From an uncultured Clostridium sp. (GTDB taxonomy: Bacteria > Bacillota > Clostridia > TANB77 > CAG-508): a stretch of 64,000 nt of DNA. Shown here in pieces: positions 28,489-37,933 of this stretch. Where the stretch lies: contig CAOKLQ010000004.1 of assembly GCA_948469315.1 (NCBI GenBank), positions 67,517-131,516 of the forward strand, given 5' to 3'. The number at the start of each line of letters is the position of its first letter. Within the stretch, counting starts at the first letter, position 1. Under the pieces are notes generated by a model. It made no database searches, had not been told where the DNA came from, and saw only the letters and a list, made by a program, of their open reading frames with translations. Both the position numbers and the translations under genes were made by a program.

Positions 28489-28978
28489 TTAACTAAATAT
28501 ATCATACAATACACCAACTATATTAGAAGATAAAAAAAGGAAAATTGCTCCTACTAAATAAGGAATCATTATTTTTTTATATTCTGCTTTTTGCTCAATA
28601 CTTCCTAACATATATCTTACTCCTATAATAACAAGTGCTAAAACAGAAACTATGCTTCCTACTCCTTGTACTCCTCCCAATATTATTCCTACAATTTCAT
28701 TTGTGTGTGTACCTGAACCAGTAAATTGACTTGGATCAAAATTATCAGGGTTTATAACTCCTGCTTGAGTACTTCCACCAGATGTCTGAGGAGTCGAACT
28801 CTGACTTCCACTTCCTTGTTGAGGCTTACTTCCGTCCTGGATTAATTTGCTCAGTTACACCTTGCCCTTCATCTCCTTTAACTAAGCCATCAAAAGTAGG
28901 AATTCCATAACTAATATTATTTATTAAAAATACTATTAAAAATACTATTAATATTTTTATCATTATTTTATTACTCAT
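28489..28978 (-). CDS. T4SS pilin-like protein with long linker, +1 shift at CGG
   Basis: ATG at 28978 follows GGTGAG and opens a signal peptide (IMIKILIVFLIVFLINNISYG). The frame reads 48 codons to AAT CCA GGA CGG and would stop one codon later (AAG TAA). Skipping C gives GGA AGT AAG CCT. It continues through a Gln/Ser/Thr/Gly-rich linker into two helices with the GVRYMLGSIEQKAEYKKIMIPY hinge of T4SS pilins. Product about 162 residues. The second segment has no start codon of its own before the helix region. Probably a pilus or channel subunit and the first gene of the cluster. Confidence 0.82.
28831..28834 (-). other. +1 frameshift site: GGA CGG A in T4SS pilin
   Basis: CGG at 28834-28832 is codon 49. 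The zero frame stops at the second codon after it. Skipping C joins the signal peptide to the linker and pilin helices. Confidence 0.85.
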
Positions 28979-29052
28979 TTTACTCACCACTTATAATATT
29001 ACATATTTTTTTATTTTTTGCAATATATTTTTAAAAATTTCTATAAAACAAA

Positions 29053-29082
29053 AAAATAGTAGTACAAAATTGTACTACTTAA
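29053..29082 (-). terminator. Terminator of the Spo0E-like gene
   Basis: AGTAGTACAAAATTGTACTACT forms a hairpin followed on the minus strand by seven T, shortly after the stop codon at 29095. Confidence 0.8.
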
Positions 29083-29094
29083 CAATTTTTACTA

Positions 29095-29274
29095 CTATCT
29101 TATTATTAATTTTCTATTATCTTTTGTATTTGTCTTTATATTATTTATTCCATAGTATTCTTCTATTAATTTATCCAATTTAACACTCAGAGTATAAATG
29201 TATTCATAAGATTCATTTCCCTCAATGCTTTTGTTTAGTTTTTCTCTTAATTTACAAATTTCATCATTTAGCAT
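29095..29274 (-). CDS. Spo0E-like sporulation regulatory phosphatase
   Basis: 59 residues from ATG 29274, with AGGAGTG upstream. The family signature SxxLDxLI is present as SVKLDKLIEEYY, preceded by a helix rich in Lys and Glu (EICKLREKLN). Spo0E-like aspartyl phosphatases remove phosphate from Spo0A and so restrain entry into sporulation. It is a single gene between the T4SS pilins and the M16 peptidase pair, with its own terminator. Confidence 0.85.
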   Translation of the reverse strand: MLNDEICKLREKLNKSIEGNESYEYIYTLSVKLDKLIEEYYGINNIKTNTKDNRKLIIR

Positions 29275-29557
29275 TGCTCATCACTCCTTTTTTAACATTT
29301 TTTTCTTTTGTATATTTACATACTAGCATAGTTTTTTAGGAGTTTCAACAAATAATGTGCATTTTTTGCACATTTGGAGTATTTTCGTACTACTTTTTTT
29401 TATGTTTTATGTTACTTTTCTTGGATTTTTTTTCTTTTATTTTGTTTTTCGACAACATTAATAGTTTTTCGCTTTCGCTTTTATGTATAATAAATTAATT
29501 TTTAATAGAATAATAATTAAGATAAAATTTTACCTTAATTATTATTCTATTTATATG
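29275..29557. other. Upstream region of the Spo0E-like gene, with a possible Spo0A box
   Basis: It holds a TGTCGAA motif on the minus strand (29448-29454), matching the core of the Spo0A box, about 175 bases upstream of the Spo0E-like start. It also has a small hairpin ATGTGCATTTTTTGCACAT near 29355-29373. Near 29503-29553 AGAATAATAATTAAG...CTTAATTATTATTCT forms a long AT stem that may end the M16 transcript. No gene is visible. Confidence 0.4.
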
Positions 29558-30823
29558 TTACTTTATTACTGATATTACCATTTTATTTTCATCAAAGGTT
29601 TCTTTTAACATTTGGTTTATATATTCTAGAGTCAATAGTTTGTATTCTTCTATATAATCAAATGTATTTATTCCTTTAAAATAGTCAGACAAGAACATTC
29701 TTGCAATGGATCCTACATCATTATATTCCATTATATATCCACCATATATCATTTTCTTTATTCTTGTAAATTCCTCTTCTTTTATTCCTTCTTGTTTTAA
29801 TTTAACTATTTGATTTTTTATTTCTTGATATATTTTCTGAGGATCTTTAGCTTGACCAGATATTATAATGTGTGCATAGTTTAACGAAAAATCGTAATCT
29901 ATATCTGGCATTATTATTAGATCTTTGTTTTCATATAGCTTTTTGTATAATTTTGAGCTTTTCCCTAATATTATTTCTAGTATTATTTGTATGGCTAAGG
30001 CTTTTTTGGCTGTTACTTTTTCTTTTAAGTTATCCTTTATCCCTATTACAAAAATTGGTTGACTTATATCCATCTTATTTTGAGTTTCCTGTGTTTTTAT
30101 CTCTTCTTTTTCTTCTGGATATATTCTTTTTATTTCTCCTTGTTCTTGTTTTTCTATAAGGTTTTCTTTTATTTTTTCAAATGCTTCTTTTGGCTCAAAG
30201 TCCCCACATAGAACAAGTATCATATTTGATGGATTGTAAAATGTATTATAACAATCATATAGTATTTCCTTATTTATACTTTTTACAGATTCTACACTTC
30301 CTGCTACATCTATTCTTACTGGATTACTCTCATACATACATTTTAGTGCCTCCATATATACTTTACTTGATGGATCATCTTCATACATGTTTATTTCTTG
30401 TATTATTATCCCTTTTTCTTTTTCTACGTTTTCATCTGTAAAATATGGATGTTGTACATAATTCATAAGTTCTTTAAATGCTTCATCAAAATTATTAGTA
30501 GCTTCAATTAAATATGCTGTGTGATCATTTGTTGTATATGCATTTGCTTCTACTCCTAAGGCTGATAATGTATCTAAACTGTTAGTTCCATTTTCTTGTT
30601 CAAACATTTTATGTTCTAAAAAATGTGCTACTCCATCTGGTATTTTTATTTTTCTTTCTTCTTTTGGAACTATAAATTCGTTATCTATCGAACCAAAATG
30701 AGTTCCTATTATTGCATATTTTTTATTTGTATTAGGTTTTGGGATTATCATTACAGTTAATCCATTATCTAATTTTTCTTTGTAAACCTTTTCTTTAACA
30801 TCTAAATTTTCTATAATTTGCAT
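29558..30823 (-). CDS. M16 zinc peptidase (YmfH-like), catalytic
   Basis: 421 residues. The inverted zinc motif is intact: VAHFLEHKMFE gives HxxEH, and a downstream Glu in the INMYEDDP region fits the third ligand. A second, inactive-like M16 half follows. Such proteins occur as pairs, in Firmicutes as ymfF/ymfH or processing-peptidase-like pairs, acting on small peptides. The gene upstream on the same strand encodes the partner without the zinc site. Confidence 0.88.
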   Translation of the reverse strand: MQIIENLDVKEKVYKEKLDNGLTVMIIPKPNTNKKYAIIGTHFGSIDNEFIVPKEERKIKIPDGVAHFLEHKMFEQENGTNSLDTLSALGVEANAYTTNDHTAYLIEATNNFDEAFKELMNYVQHPYFTDENVEKEKGIIIQEINMYEDDPSSKVYMEALKCMYESNPVRIDVAGSVESVKSINKEILYDCYNTFYNPSNMILVLCGDFEPKEAFEKIKENLIEKQEQGEIKRIYPEEKEEIKTQETQNKMDISQPIFVIGIKDNLKEKVTAKKALAIQIILEIILGKSSKLYKKLYENKDLIIMPDIDYDFSLNYAHIIISGQAKDPQKIYQEIKNQIVKLKQEGIKEEEFTRIKKMIYGGYIMEYNDVGSIARMFLSDYFKGINTFDYIEEYKLLTLEYINQMLKETFDENKMVISVIK

Positions 30824-30851
30824 GATTTCCTCCTAGTCTTTTTATAATATT

Positions 30852-30988
30852 TAGACAAAATAATAATTAAGATTAAATTTTGAAAGGCTAAGGGGGACCT
30901 TTCAGACATTCTCAAAATTTTTAATTTTGTTAGAATGGCTAGAATGGGGAGCCTTGATAAAATTTTAGATTAATTAATTATTTTGTCT
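30852..30988. repeat. Nested palindrome with GGGGGACC core (related to family 1)
   Basis: The outer stem AGACAAAATAATAATTAA...TTAATTATTTTGTCT encloses a different core, AAGGCTAAGGGGGACCTTTC...GGGGAGCCTT. It lies between the two M16 genes. The layout, a terminator-like outer stem with a GC-rich insert, matches the family-1 elements, though the core differs. Confidence 0.5.
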
Positions 30989-31042
30989 TTATAACTATAT
31001 AAAATAATAAATTTTGAAAAAATTCATCATTACTTTATATTA

Positions 31043-32308
31043 TTAATTTCTTAAGAAATAAATTGTGTTTATTTTTACCGTATTTGCTAAATCTACAATT
31101 TGCTGTCTTGTTACATTATTTATATTTTGTATATACTCATCTATTGAATTTTTAATATCTGTTAATTCTTGACCGAAATAATATGTCACTTCTGTATCTT
31201 GTTCATCTGGTATTGCTTGTACTGTTGATATTATACATTGTTTTGTATTTTCTATCTCTTCATCTGTAAAATTTCCATTTTTCATATCTTCTAATTGCTC
31301 TTTTATTATTTGAATTGCTTTTTGGTAATTTTCAATTTCTATTCCACATCTTATAAATATGTTTGCTTTTTGTCTTAAATAGTTTGAACTTGCAGTATAT
31401 GCTAAGCTTGCCTTTTCTCTTACATTTTGAAATAATTTAGAGTTTGCTGTTCCACCTAATATTGCATTATATACAAGTGCTACATTTTTTGCATTTTCAT
31501 CTTCTTGCTTTAAATCAATTCCTATTACTAACTTTCCCTGTGTTATGTCTAATCTTTCTTCTACTATATTCTCTTGATCTATCAAATTACTTTCTACACT
31601 ATTTTTTATATAATTTGCTTTTCTTTCTTGTAACTTACATATATTTTGATTTTCCTCTATTTGCTTTTTTATATCTTTTTCTATTTTCCCAGATATAAAT
31701 ATATCTATTTTACATTGTTTTATTAACTCTTGATAGTAATTATATAATTGTTCATTTGTTATTTTTTCTAATTCTTCTATATTTCCAAATTTATATATTC
31801 CAAATGGCTTATCTTTATACATTTCTTCTATACATCTATTAAATGCATATAAACCCTTATTATCTTTTTTTCCTTCTATTATTTGTTTTAATTTTTCTTT
31901 TTCTAATTTAAAATATTCTTCTTTAAACTTACCTTCTTTCGTTAATGGATTAAATACTATTTCTAATATTGTTTCTAAACTTTTGCGAAAATTATTATAT
32001 TCTTCTGGCAAATAATTATCATTTAGTGATTCTAAATAGAATTTTATTACATGATTATCCCCGATTTTATCTATACCACAATCAAAATTTGCTCCATACA
32101 TTTCTTCTAATTTCTTACTTATTTCTTCTTGACTTTGCATGTCTTTAGTTCCTCTTCTTAATATTAAGCTTACTAGTGCATTTTTTGTAACATTTTGCTT
32201 ACTTATTTTTGTTGTAAGCATTATAGCAAATAAATTTGTTTTAAATTTATTTGTTTCCATTGTATGTAAACATACACCTGTTTTTATAATTTCTTTTTTA
32301 TAACTCAT
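31043..32308 (-). CDS. M16 peptidase-like partner (YmfF-like), zinc site absent
   Basis: 421 residues with the M16 fold, including FKTNLFAIMLTTKISKQNVTKNALVSLIL and a later AKNVALVYNAILGGTANSKLFQNVREKASLAY match. The HxxEH motif is replaced around RRGTKDMQSQEEISKKLEEMYG. It is the non-catalytic partner expected next to the active M16 gene; the two proteins have identical length. No signal peptide is seen. Confidence 0.85.
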   Translation of the reverse strand: MSYKKEIIKTGVCLHTMETNKFKTNLFAIMLTTKISKQNVTKNALVSLILRRGTKDMQSQEEISKKLEEMYGANFDCGIDKIGDNHVIKFYLESLNDNYLPEEYNNFRKSLETILEIVFNPLTKEGKFKEEYFKLEKEKLKQIIEGKKDNKGLYAFNRCIEEMYKDKPFGIYKFGNIEELEKITNEQLYNYYQELIKQCKIDIFISGKIEKDIKKQIEENQNICKLQERKANYIKNSVESNLIDQENIVEERLDITQGKLVIGIDLKQEDENAKNVALVYNAILGGTANSKLFQNVREKASLAYTASSNYLRQKANIFIRCGIEIENYQKAIQIIKEQLEDMKNGNFTDEEIENTKQCIISTVQAIPDEQDTEVTYYFGQELTDIKNSIDEYIQNINNVTRQQIVDLANTVKINTIYFLRN

Positions 32309-32358
32309 GTATATCCTCCTTTTTTGTATATATATTATTTTACCATGATATTTTATTT

Positions 32359-33805
32359 TTATTCTGTTTCATATATTAAAAAGTTCTCTATTTCACCAAC
32401 ACAATTTAAATTTTCTTGTATCCATTTTCTTATTTTTTTAGATTCTTGCCAAACCATGTCATGCTCATCTCTTTCTATTAATATATTAGCATCTTTCAGT
32501 TCTTGAATCTGTTTTAGCATTCCTTCTTCTCCACTTTTTCCAAAATTCCCAAAAAATGGTATATCCATTGCTCCATTACTTGTATTTAAAACTATATTAT
32601 ATGATGCTGCTCTAAATCCGAATACTATTGTTCTTTTATCATTATTTTTTATATATTGCGTAATCTTTTGTATATTATTTTCAAATTCTTCTTCTATTAC
32701 TGATCCAAAATACACATCATATTTATACTGTTTTTTAGAAATGTATTTTATGTACCAAATAAAATGGTAACTTGAAATTAAAATTACACATATTGTTAAT
32801 AAATATATTATTTTCTTTATATTATCTTCTTTTAAAAAATGATTAATTAATATAAAATCTAAAATTAATATTAATTCTACAATAATACCTATAATTGCAT
32901 TTTCAATATGTGACTCATTAAATATAGGATAACTTACAAGCAGCATGGGAAAAGCAAAACATTCTATTATATCTATCTTACTTAGCTTAATATTCTTGCT
33001 TTTTAAAAATCTCTTCATAATTACTATACATAATAAAATAAATATTAATTCTATAACATGCATATCTGCAGCTATATTTCTAATTCCAAATTCATTTATT
33101 CCTAAAAAGCAATAAGATATAAAGTAATATAAATTTCCTTGTAAATATAAATATATGCAATATATTACAAATAAAAATATAAACATACAAATCTTTTTAC
33201 AAAATTCAATTATATTCTTTTTACTTATCTTCTCTATTGCTATAAGTTGTATAATCATTCCTAAAATATAATATATACCAATATTTTGTTTACACATAAA
33301 TATTAAAAATATAATAAATCCTTGTAATATATAATTTTTGTTTCCTTTCACATTTAAAAATATCCCTAATATATATAACATCACTGCAAAAGATGTATAA
33401 TTTGCCATTGACATTAATGTTGCATTTGAAATATATAAAGTAATTAAGGTATATAAAATTGATTTTTGTTTAGATTTTGTTATATTTTTAAATATTAAAT
33501 ATATTAATAAATATAAAATTACATTTACTATAATATTAAATATTCTAAATACTAAAAAGTTAGCTCCGAAAATTTTAAATATAAACTCTACTATATAAAA
33601 AAATAGTGGTGTTACAATTACATTTGCATCTTTATATATTTGATATCCACTATACATCTTATATATATTTTGAAAATTCCACATTTCGTCACAATTAGGC
33701 ATTATGCAAACATTTAAACCTAATCCAAATAAACCGAACTACTAAAAAAATTACTACACATAAAACATCATGTTTTTTTACAAATTCTTTCACATTTTCT
33801 AGCAT
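32359..33805 (-). CDS. GT-C type membrane glycosyltransferase-like protein, +1 shift at CGG
   Basis: ATG at 33805 follows GGAGGAATAT. The frame reads 23 codons (MLENVKEFVKKHDVLCVVIF and on) to GTA GTT CGG and would end 12 codons later. Skipping C gives GGT TTA TTT GGA TTA GGT, completes the first membrane helix and runs into PNCDEMWNF, the Asp-Glu motif in the first outside loop of GT-C enzymes. About ten further helices and a C-terminal soluble domain follow. Product about 481 residues. The family transfers sugars from lipid-linked donors at the outer membrane face; the substrate is unknown. An internal ATG at 33702 would cut off helix 1 and the motif's approach. Confidence 0.8.
33733..33736 (-). 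other. +1 frameshift site: GTT CGG T in GT-C protein
   Basis: CGG at 33736-33734 is codon 24, inside the first membrane helix. Skipping C restores GGT TTA TTT GGA and joins the main frame. Without it the frame stops 12 codons on. Confidence 0.8.
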
Positions 33806-33825
33806 ATATATTCCTCCAATAACAA

Positions 33826-33850
33826 AAGAGGTTCATTATAGAACCCCTTA
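33826..33850 (-). terminator. Terminator of rpsU
   Basis: On the minus strand AGGGGTTC...GAACCTCT followed by TTTTGTT lies just after the rpsU stop. Confidence 0.8.
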
Positions 33851-33855
33851 ATCTA

Positions 33856-34026
33856 TTAAAATTTTCTTTTTCTTGCAGCCTCTGATTTCTTCTTTCTTCT
33901 AACACTTGGTTTTTCATAATGCTCTCTTTTACGTACTTCTTGAATTACTCCATTTTTAGCACATTGTCTCTTAAATTTTCTAAGAGCATCTTCTATATTT
34001 CCATTAACTTTTATTTCATTTGACAT
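33856..34026 (-). CDS. rpsU: 30S ribosomal protein S21
   Basis: 56 residues from ATG 34026 (GGGGAATA upstream). The sequence [20 protein letters not shown] with the basic tail [12 protein letters not shown] is characteristic of bS21. The length is standard. It binds the 30S subunit near the 3' end of 16S rRNA and influences start-site choice. No frameshift signal is present. Confidence 0.95.
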   Translation of the reverse strand: MSNEIKVNGNIEDALRKFKRQCAKNGVIQEVRKREHYEKPSVRRKKKSEAARKRKF

Positions 34027-34177
34027 ATATTATTCCCCTCCTTCCACTCACCTTTTGAGTTTATGGCTTTTTAGAGCTTTGGGGTTTTTTAATTTATTTA
34101 TTATTATTAAAATCCCTAACTTACGTTTGTTATTATAACTCATATATATAGGGGTTGTCAATATGTGGAGGTATTTT

Positions 34178-34700
34178 TTACTCCATATATTTTACTATCT
34201 CTCCACTTTCTAATGTTTTTTGTACATCTATTATTCTTTGATTTTGTGATCCTCTAAATTTTAAAGTCTTGTCTTTTTTTTCTACTTCAAATTCTCCATC
34301 TACTAATACATCTATATTTTTTATTAATTCTTGTGTTATAGGATTATTTTTATATTTACCTTCCATTATATCTTTATCCATTATGCAACCTGTATAACAC
34401 CATATATTTTTTCCGAGGATATTCTTCTTTTACTCTTTTTACTAATTTAAGTATCTCTTCTTGATTTTCTGGCTCTAACGGGTCTCCTCCAAGCAGTGAT
34501 AATCCTGCTATATAATCTGGTTTTAAATATTCTAATATCTCATCTTGTGTCTGTTTTGTATATTCTTTTCCATATTTAAAATCCCATGCTTCTGGGTTAA
34601 AACAATCTTTGCAACAATGTCTACATCCACTTACAAATAAAGACACTCTTACTCCTGTTCCGTTTGCTGTGTCTATTTTTTTTATATCTGCTATATTCAT
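34178..34700 (-). CDS. nrdG: Anaerobic ribonucleotide reductase activating protein, +1 shift at CGG
   Basis: Radical SAM enzyme that installs the glycyl radical on NrdD. The CxxxCxxC cluster motif is at Cys26, Cys30, Cys33 (GCRHCCKDC), followed by the GLSLLGGDPLEPEN SAM-binding region. The zero frame reads 95 codons to TAT CCT CGG and would stop 15 codons later at 34365. Skipping C gives GGA AAA AAT ATA TGG TGT TAT ACA GGT, restoring the family motif PGKNIWCYTG, then runs 78 residues to a normal end. The total of 173 residues is standard. The gene follows nrdD. Without the shift the enzyme loses its C-terminal half. Confidence 0.93.
34412..34415 (-). other. +1 frameshift site: CCT CGG A in nrdG
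   Basis: CGG at 34415-34413 is codon 96. Skipping C restores the conserved Gly of the PGK-IW-TG motif. Confidence 0.92.
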
Positions 34701-34719
34701 TTTTGCCTCCCTTTTCTTG

Positions 34720-34790
34720 ACAGACAGGGCCGTCTGCCCCTACAATTGTTTTTATCTTATGTAGGGGCGGACGACCCTATCCTCCCATCT
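34720..34790. repeat. Paired GTAGGGG-type palindromes between nrdG and nrdD
   Basis: GACAGGGCCGTCTGCCCCTAC and GTAGGGGCGGACGACCCTATCC face each other across an AT spacer, like the repeats at 433-505. Non-coding. Confidence 0.55.
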
Positions 34791-34850
34791 ATCTTTTATA
34801 TTTTTTAAAACAAAATAAAGATTCATAGATTGCTGATTTTAGTTTGTTTT

Positions 34851-36977
34851 TTATAAATGCAATACTCTTGCCTTTATTTCTTTTGTTTTTCCTGCATTCC
34901 AGAAATTCTCTCCTAGGTATCCACATGTTCTTCTTGTTACATTCATTTTTTTATGATCTTTGTTTCCACAATTTGGACATTCCCATTCATTGTTGTCATT
35001 TATTATTATTTCTCCATCAAATCCACATTCATGGCAATAATCTGATTTTGTATTAAATTCTGCATATTGTATATTATCATATATAAATTTCACCACTTCT
35101 TCTAATGCTTCTAAGTTGTTTTTCATATTTGGTACTTCTACATATGATATTGCTCCTCCTGTTGATACAGTCTGGAATTCACTTTCAAATGACAATTTGC
35201 TAAATGCATCTATTTTTTCTCTAACATCTACATGATATGAATTTGTATAATATCCTTTGTCTGTTACATCTTTTATTACACCATATTTTTCTTTGTCTAT
35301 TCTTGCAAATCTATAGCACAAACTTTCTGCTGGTGTTCCATATAGTGCAAACCCAAGTCCTGTATCTTCCTTCCATTTTCTTGTGGCATCCTTTAGGTGT
35401 TTTATTAATTTTATTGCAAATTCATGTCCTTCTTTAGTTGTATGTGATACTCCTTTTACTAGTTTTGTTAGTTCATATATTCCTATATATCCTAAAGATA
35501 AAGTTGAATATCCTCCTTTTAGTAATTCATCTATTGTTTCTCCTGGTTTTAATCTAGCTACTGCTCCATATCTCCAGTGTATTGGACTTGTTTCTGCCTT
35601 TGTTCCAAGCAATGCATAGTGCCTACACATTAATGCTTCTTTACATATCTCTAATCTTTCGTCTAATAGTTTCCAGAATTCTTCTTCATCTCCCTTGGAA
35701 ATTATCCCTATTTGTGGTAGATTTATACTTACTACTCCTTGGTTAAATCTTCCTTCAAATTTATATTCTCCATTTTCGTCTTTCCATGGCGACAAAAAGC
35801 TTCTACATCCCATTGGACTAAATACATTTCCTTCATAGTTTTCTCTCATTTTTTTAGCTGATATATAATCTGGATACATTCTTTTTGCTGAACATTTTAC
35901 TGCAAGTTTTGTTAAATAATCATACTTTCCACCTTTTAAGCAGTTGTGTTCATCTAATACATATACAAGTTTTGGAAATGCTGGTGTTACATATACACCT
36001 TTTTCATTTTTTATTCCTTCTAGTCTTTGTTTTAATACTTCCTCTATTATCATCGCATTTTCTTCTATATATTCGTCATCTGCTTGTAAGTTTAAAAATA
36101 GTGTTACAAAAGGAGATTGTCCATTTGTTGTCATTAATGTATTTATTTGATATTGTATTGTTTGTACTCCAGATTTTAGTTCTACCATTTGTCTTTCTTT
36201 TGCTAAGTCTTCTATTAAATCTTCTGATAATTTTCCTTTATATTTTTCTTGCATTTGTTTTCTATATTTATTATAACTTTTTCTTAAGTACTTTCCTAAA
36301 TGTCTTAAATCTACAGATTGTCCTCCATATTGGTTACTTGCAACTGCTGCTATTATTTGTGTTGTAACTGTACATGCAACTTGGAAACTTTTTGGACTTT
36401 CTATCATTTTTCCATTCATAACTGTTCCATTATCTAACATATCTCCTATATTTATTAAACAACAATTAAATATTGGCTGTATAAAATAATCTGCATCATG
36501 GAAGTGCAAGATTCCTTCTTCATGTGCTTTATTTATTTTTTCTGGCAAAAGTAATCTTTTTGTTAAATCTCTTGATACTTCACCAGCTATATAATCTCTT
36601 TGAGTTGAAGCAAGCATTGTATTTTTGTTTGAATTTTCTTCTGCAAGCTCTTTATTTTCATTTCTAATTAGTCCTAATATTGTTTCATCTGTTGTATTAC
36701 TTTTTCTAACTAATGCCCTATTATATCTATATACAATATATCTTTTTGCAAGTTCAAATTTTTCGATTTCCATTAATTTTTGTTCTATTATGTCTTGTAT
36801 ATCTTCTACAAGCATTCTCTTTTTACCTAATTCTTCAATATATTCTATTATTGAATCAATTTCTTCCTTTGTAGCTTTTTCTGACTTTCTTACTTCTTTG
36901 TTTGCTTTTTCAATTGCTGTGGATATTTTGCTTCTATCATAATCTACAGCTCTTCCATCTCTTTTTATTATTCTCAT
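34851..36977 (-). CDS. nrdD: Anaerobic ribonucleoside-triphosphate reductase
   Basis: 708 residues, the usual length. An N-terminal ATP-cone (IIKRDGRAVDYDRSKISTAI) leads into the class III reductase body. The C-terminal zinc site CHECG...CPNCG is followed by the glycyl radical loop RRTCGYLGENFWNAGK. It reduces ribonucleotides without oxygen in the cytoplasm. The start ATG has GGGAGGGGAAGTAAG upstream. nrdG lies 150 bases downstream, and a Crp/Fnr regulator is divergent upstream, which may control the pair. No in-frame CGG is present. Confidence 0.97.
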   Translation of the reverse strand: MRIIKRDGRAVDYDRSKISTAIEKANKEVRKSEKATKEEIDSIIEYIEELGKKRMLVEDIQDIIEQKLMEIEKFELAKRYIVYRYNRALVRKSNTTDETILGLIRNENKELAEENSNKNTMLASTQRDYIAGEVSRDLTKRLLLPEKINKAHEEGILHFHDADYFIQPIFNCCLINIGDMLDNGTVMNGKMIESPKSFQVACTVTTQIIAAVASNQYGGQSVDLRHLGKYLRKSYNKYRKQMQEKYKGKLSEDLIEDLAKERQMVELKSGVQTIQYQINTLMTTNGQSPFVTLFLNLQADDEYIEENAMIIEEVLKQRLEGIKNEKGVYVTPAFPKLVYVLDEHNCLKGGKYDYLTKLAVKCSAKRMYPDYISAKKMRENYEGNVFSPMGCRSFLSPWKDENGEYKFEGRFNQGVVSINLPQIGIISKGDEEEFWKLLDERLEICKEALMCRHYALLGTKAETSPIHWRYGAVARLKPGETIDELLKGGYSTLSLGYIGIYELTKLVKGVSHTTKEGHEFAIKLIKHLKDATRKWKEDTGLGFALYGTPAESLCYRFARIDKEKYGVIKDVTDKGYYTNSYHVDVREKIDAFSKLSFESEFQTVSTGGAISYVEVPNMKNNLEALEEVVKFIYDNIQYAEFNTKSDYCHECGFDGEIIINDNNEWECPNCGNKDHKKMNVTRRTCGYLGENFWNAGKTKEIKARVLHL

Positions 36978-37224
36978 TCTTACTTCCCCTCCCTAAAGAT
37001 ATTTATATTATATACATACTTTTTAAATATTCTTGTTGTTTTTGCAACTTTTTTTTAAGTTTATTTTTTTATTTAAAATAATCTACTTCTTTTAAAGCTT
37101 TTATCTAATATTACATTTTTGTTACAAATATAATTCGTTTTTTTTACTTTGATATTCTTCTGAATTTTCAGTACTTTAAGTTAATAGTTTAAATAATATG
37201 TTTTTAAAAATTATGTCGTTTTTG

Positions 37225-37253
37225 TTGCAAATATCACATCTTTATGTTATAAT
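37225..37253 (+). promoter_or_regulatory. Promoter of the Crp/Fnr gene
   Basis: TTGCAA (37225-37230) and TATAAT (37248-37253) have 17-base spacing, 32 bases before the chosen start. The 300-base gap to nrdD is very AT-rich and must also hold the nrdD promoter. Confidence 0.6.
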
Positions 37254-37284
37254 ATTTATATATTTTCCAATATGGAGGACGTTT

Positions 37285-37914
37285 ATGAAATTAAATTTTA
37301 ATGTTAATAATTTTATAGATAATTTTTCAAAAGGCTGTGCTAAAGCTCAAATAAAAACCTTTCAAAAAGGAGAAATTATAACTACATATTTAGTAAATAG
37401 AAATCAACTTTGTATTTTAATTGAAGGTAGTGCTGATTTAATAAGATATGAATCTAATGGTAGTCAAAGTATTATTGAGCATTTTTCTTCTTCAGATTTA
37501 TTTGGTGAAATTTTTTATAGTCTTACAACAAACAATGAACTTTTTGTTTTAGCCAAAAAGAATTGCAAAGTCCTATTCTTTTCTTATGATAATTTTCATA
37601 AAAAATGTAAAAAGACTTGTAAATTTCATGATATTTTAGTTACTCATCTGCCAGATTTAATACTTAATAAATCTATTGTCCTTAACACCAGAATTGAAGT
37701 TTTATCACAAAGAAGTATAAGAGATAAACTTCTAAAATACTTTAACATAACGTCTGCAAGATCTTTAAATAAAATGTTCTTTCTAAATTTTTCTCTTACT
37801 GATTTAGCTGATTACTTAAGTATAGACAGAAGTGCTATGATGAGAGAATTAAAGAACTTGCAAGATGATAAAATTATAAAAAAGGAAAAAAATAAAATTA
37901 CACTTTTGGTATAA
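37285..37914 (+). CDS. Crp/Fnr family transcriptional regulator
   Basis: 209 residues from ATG 37285 (GGAGG at 37274-37278); an in-frame ATG at 37198 has no such site. The cyclic-nucleotide-binding-like beta barrel includes FQKGEIITTYLVNRNQLCILIEGSADLI. A C-terminal winged helix has LTDLADYLSIDRSAMMRELKNL as recognition helix. Cysteines (KNCK, KKCKKTCK) are present, but I cannot claim an Fe-S cluster. Divergent from nrdD, it may respond to redox state and control nrdDG; this is inferred from position. Confidence 0.85.
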   Translation: MKLNFNVNNFIDNFSKGCAKAQIKTFQKGEIITTYLVNRNQLCILIEGSADLIRYESNGSQSIIEHFSSSDLFGEIFYSLTTNNELFVLAKKNCKVLFFSYDNFHKKCKKTCKFHDILVTHLPDLILNKSIVLNTRIEVLSQRSIRDKLLKYFNITSARSLNKMFFLNFSLTDLADYLSIDRSAMMRELKNLQDDKIIKKEKNKITLLV

Positions 37915-37933
37915 TCTTCTTTTAGATAAAATT

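Noticed and set aside
12950-28978. Complete integrative conjugative element
   Set aside because: No integrase, relaxase, coupling protein or clear attachment repeats are visible in the window.
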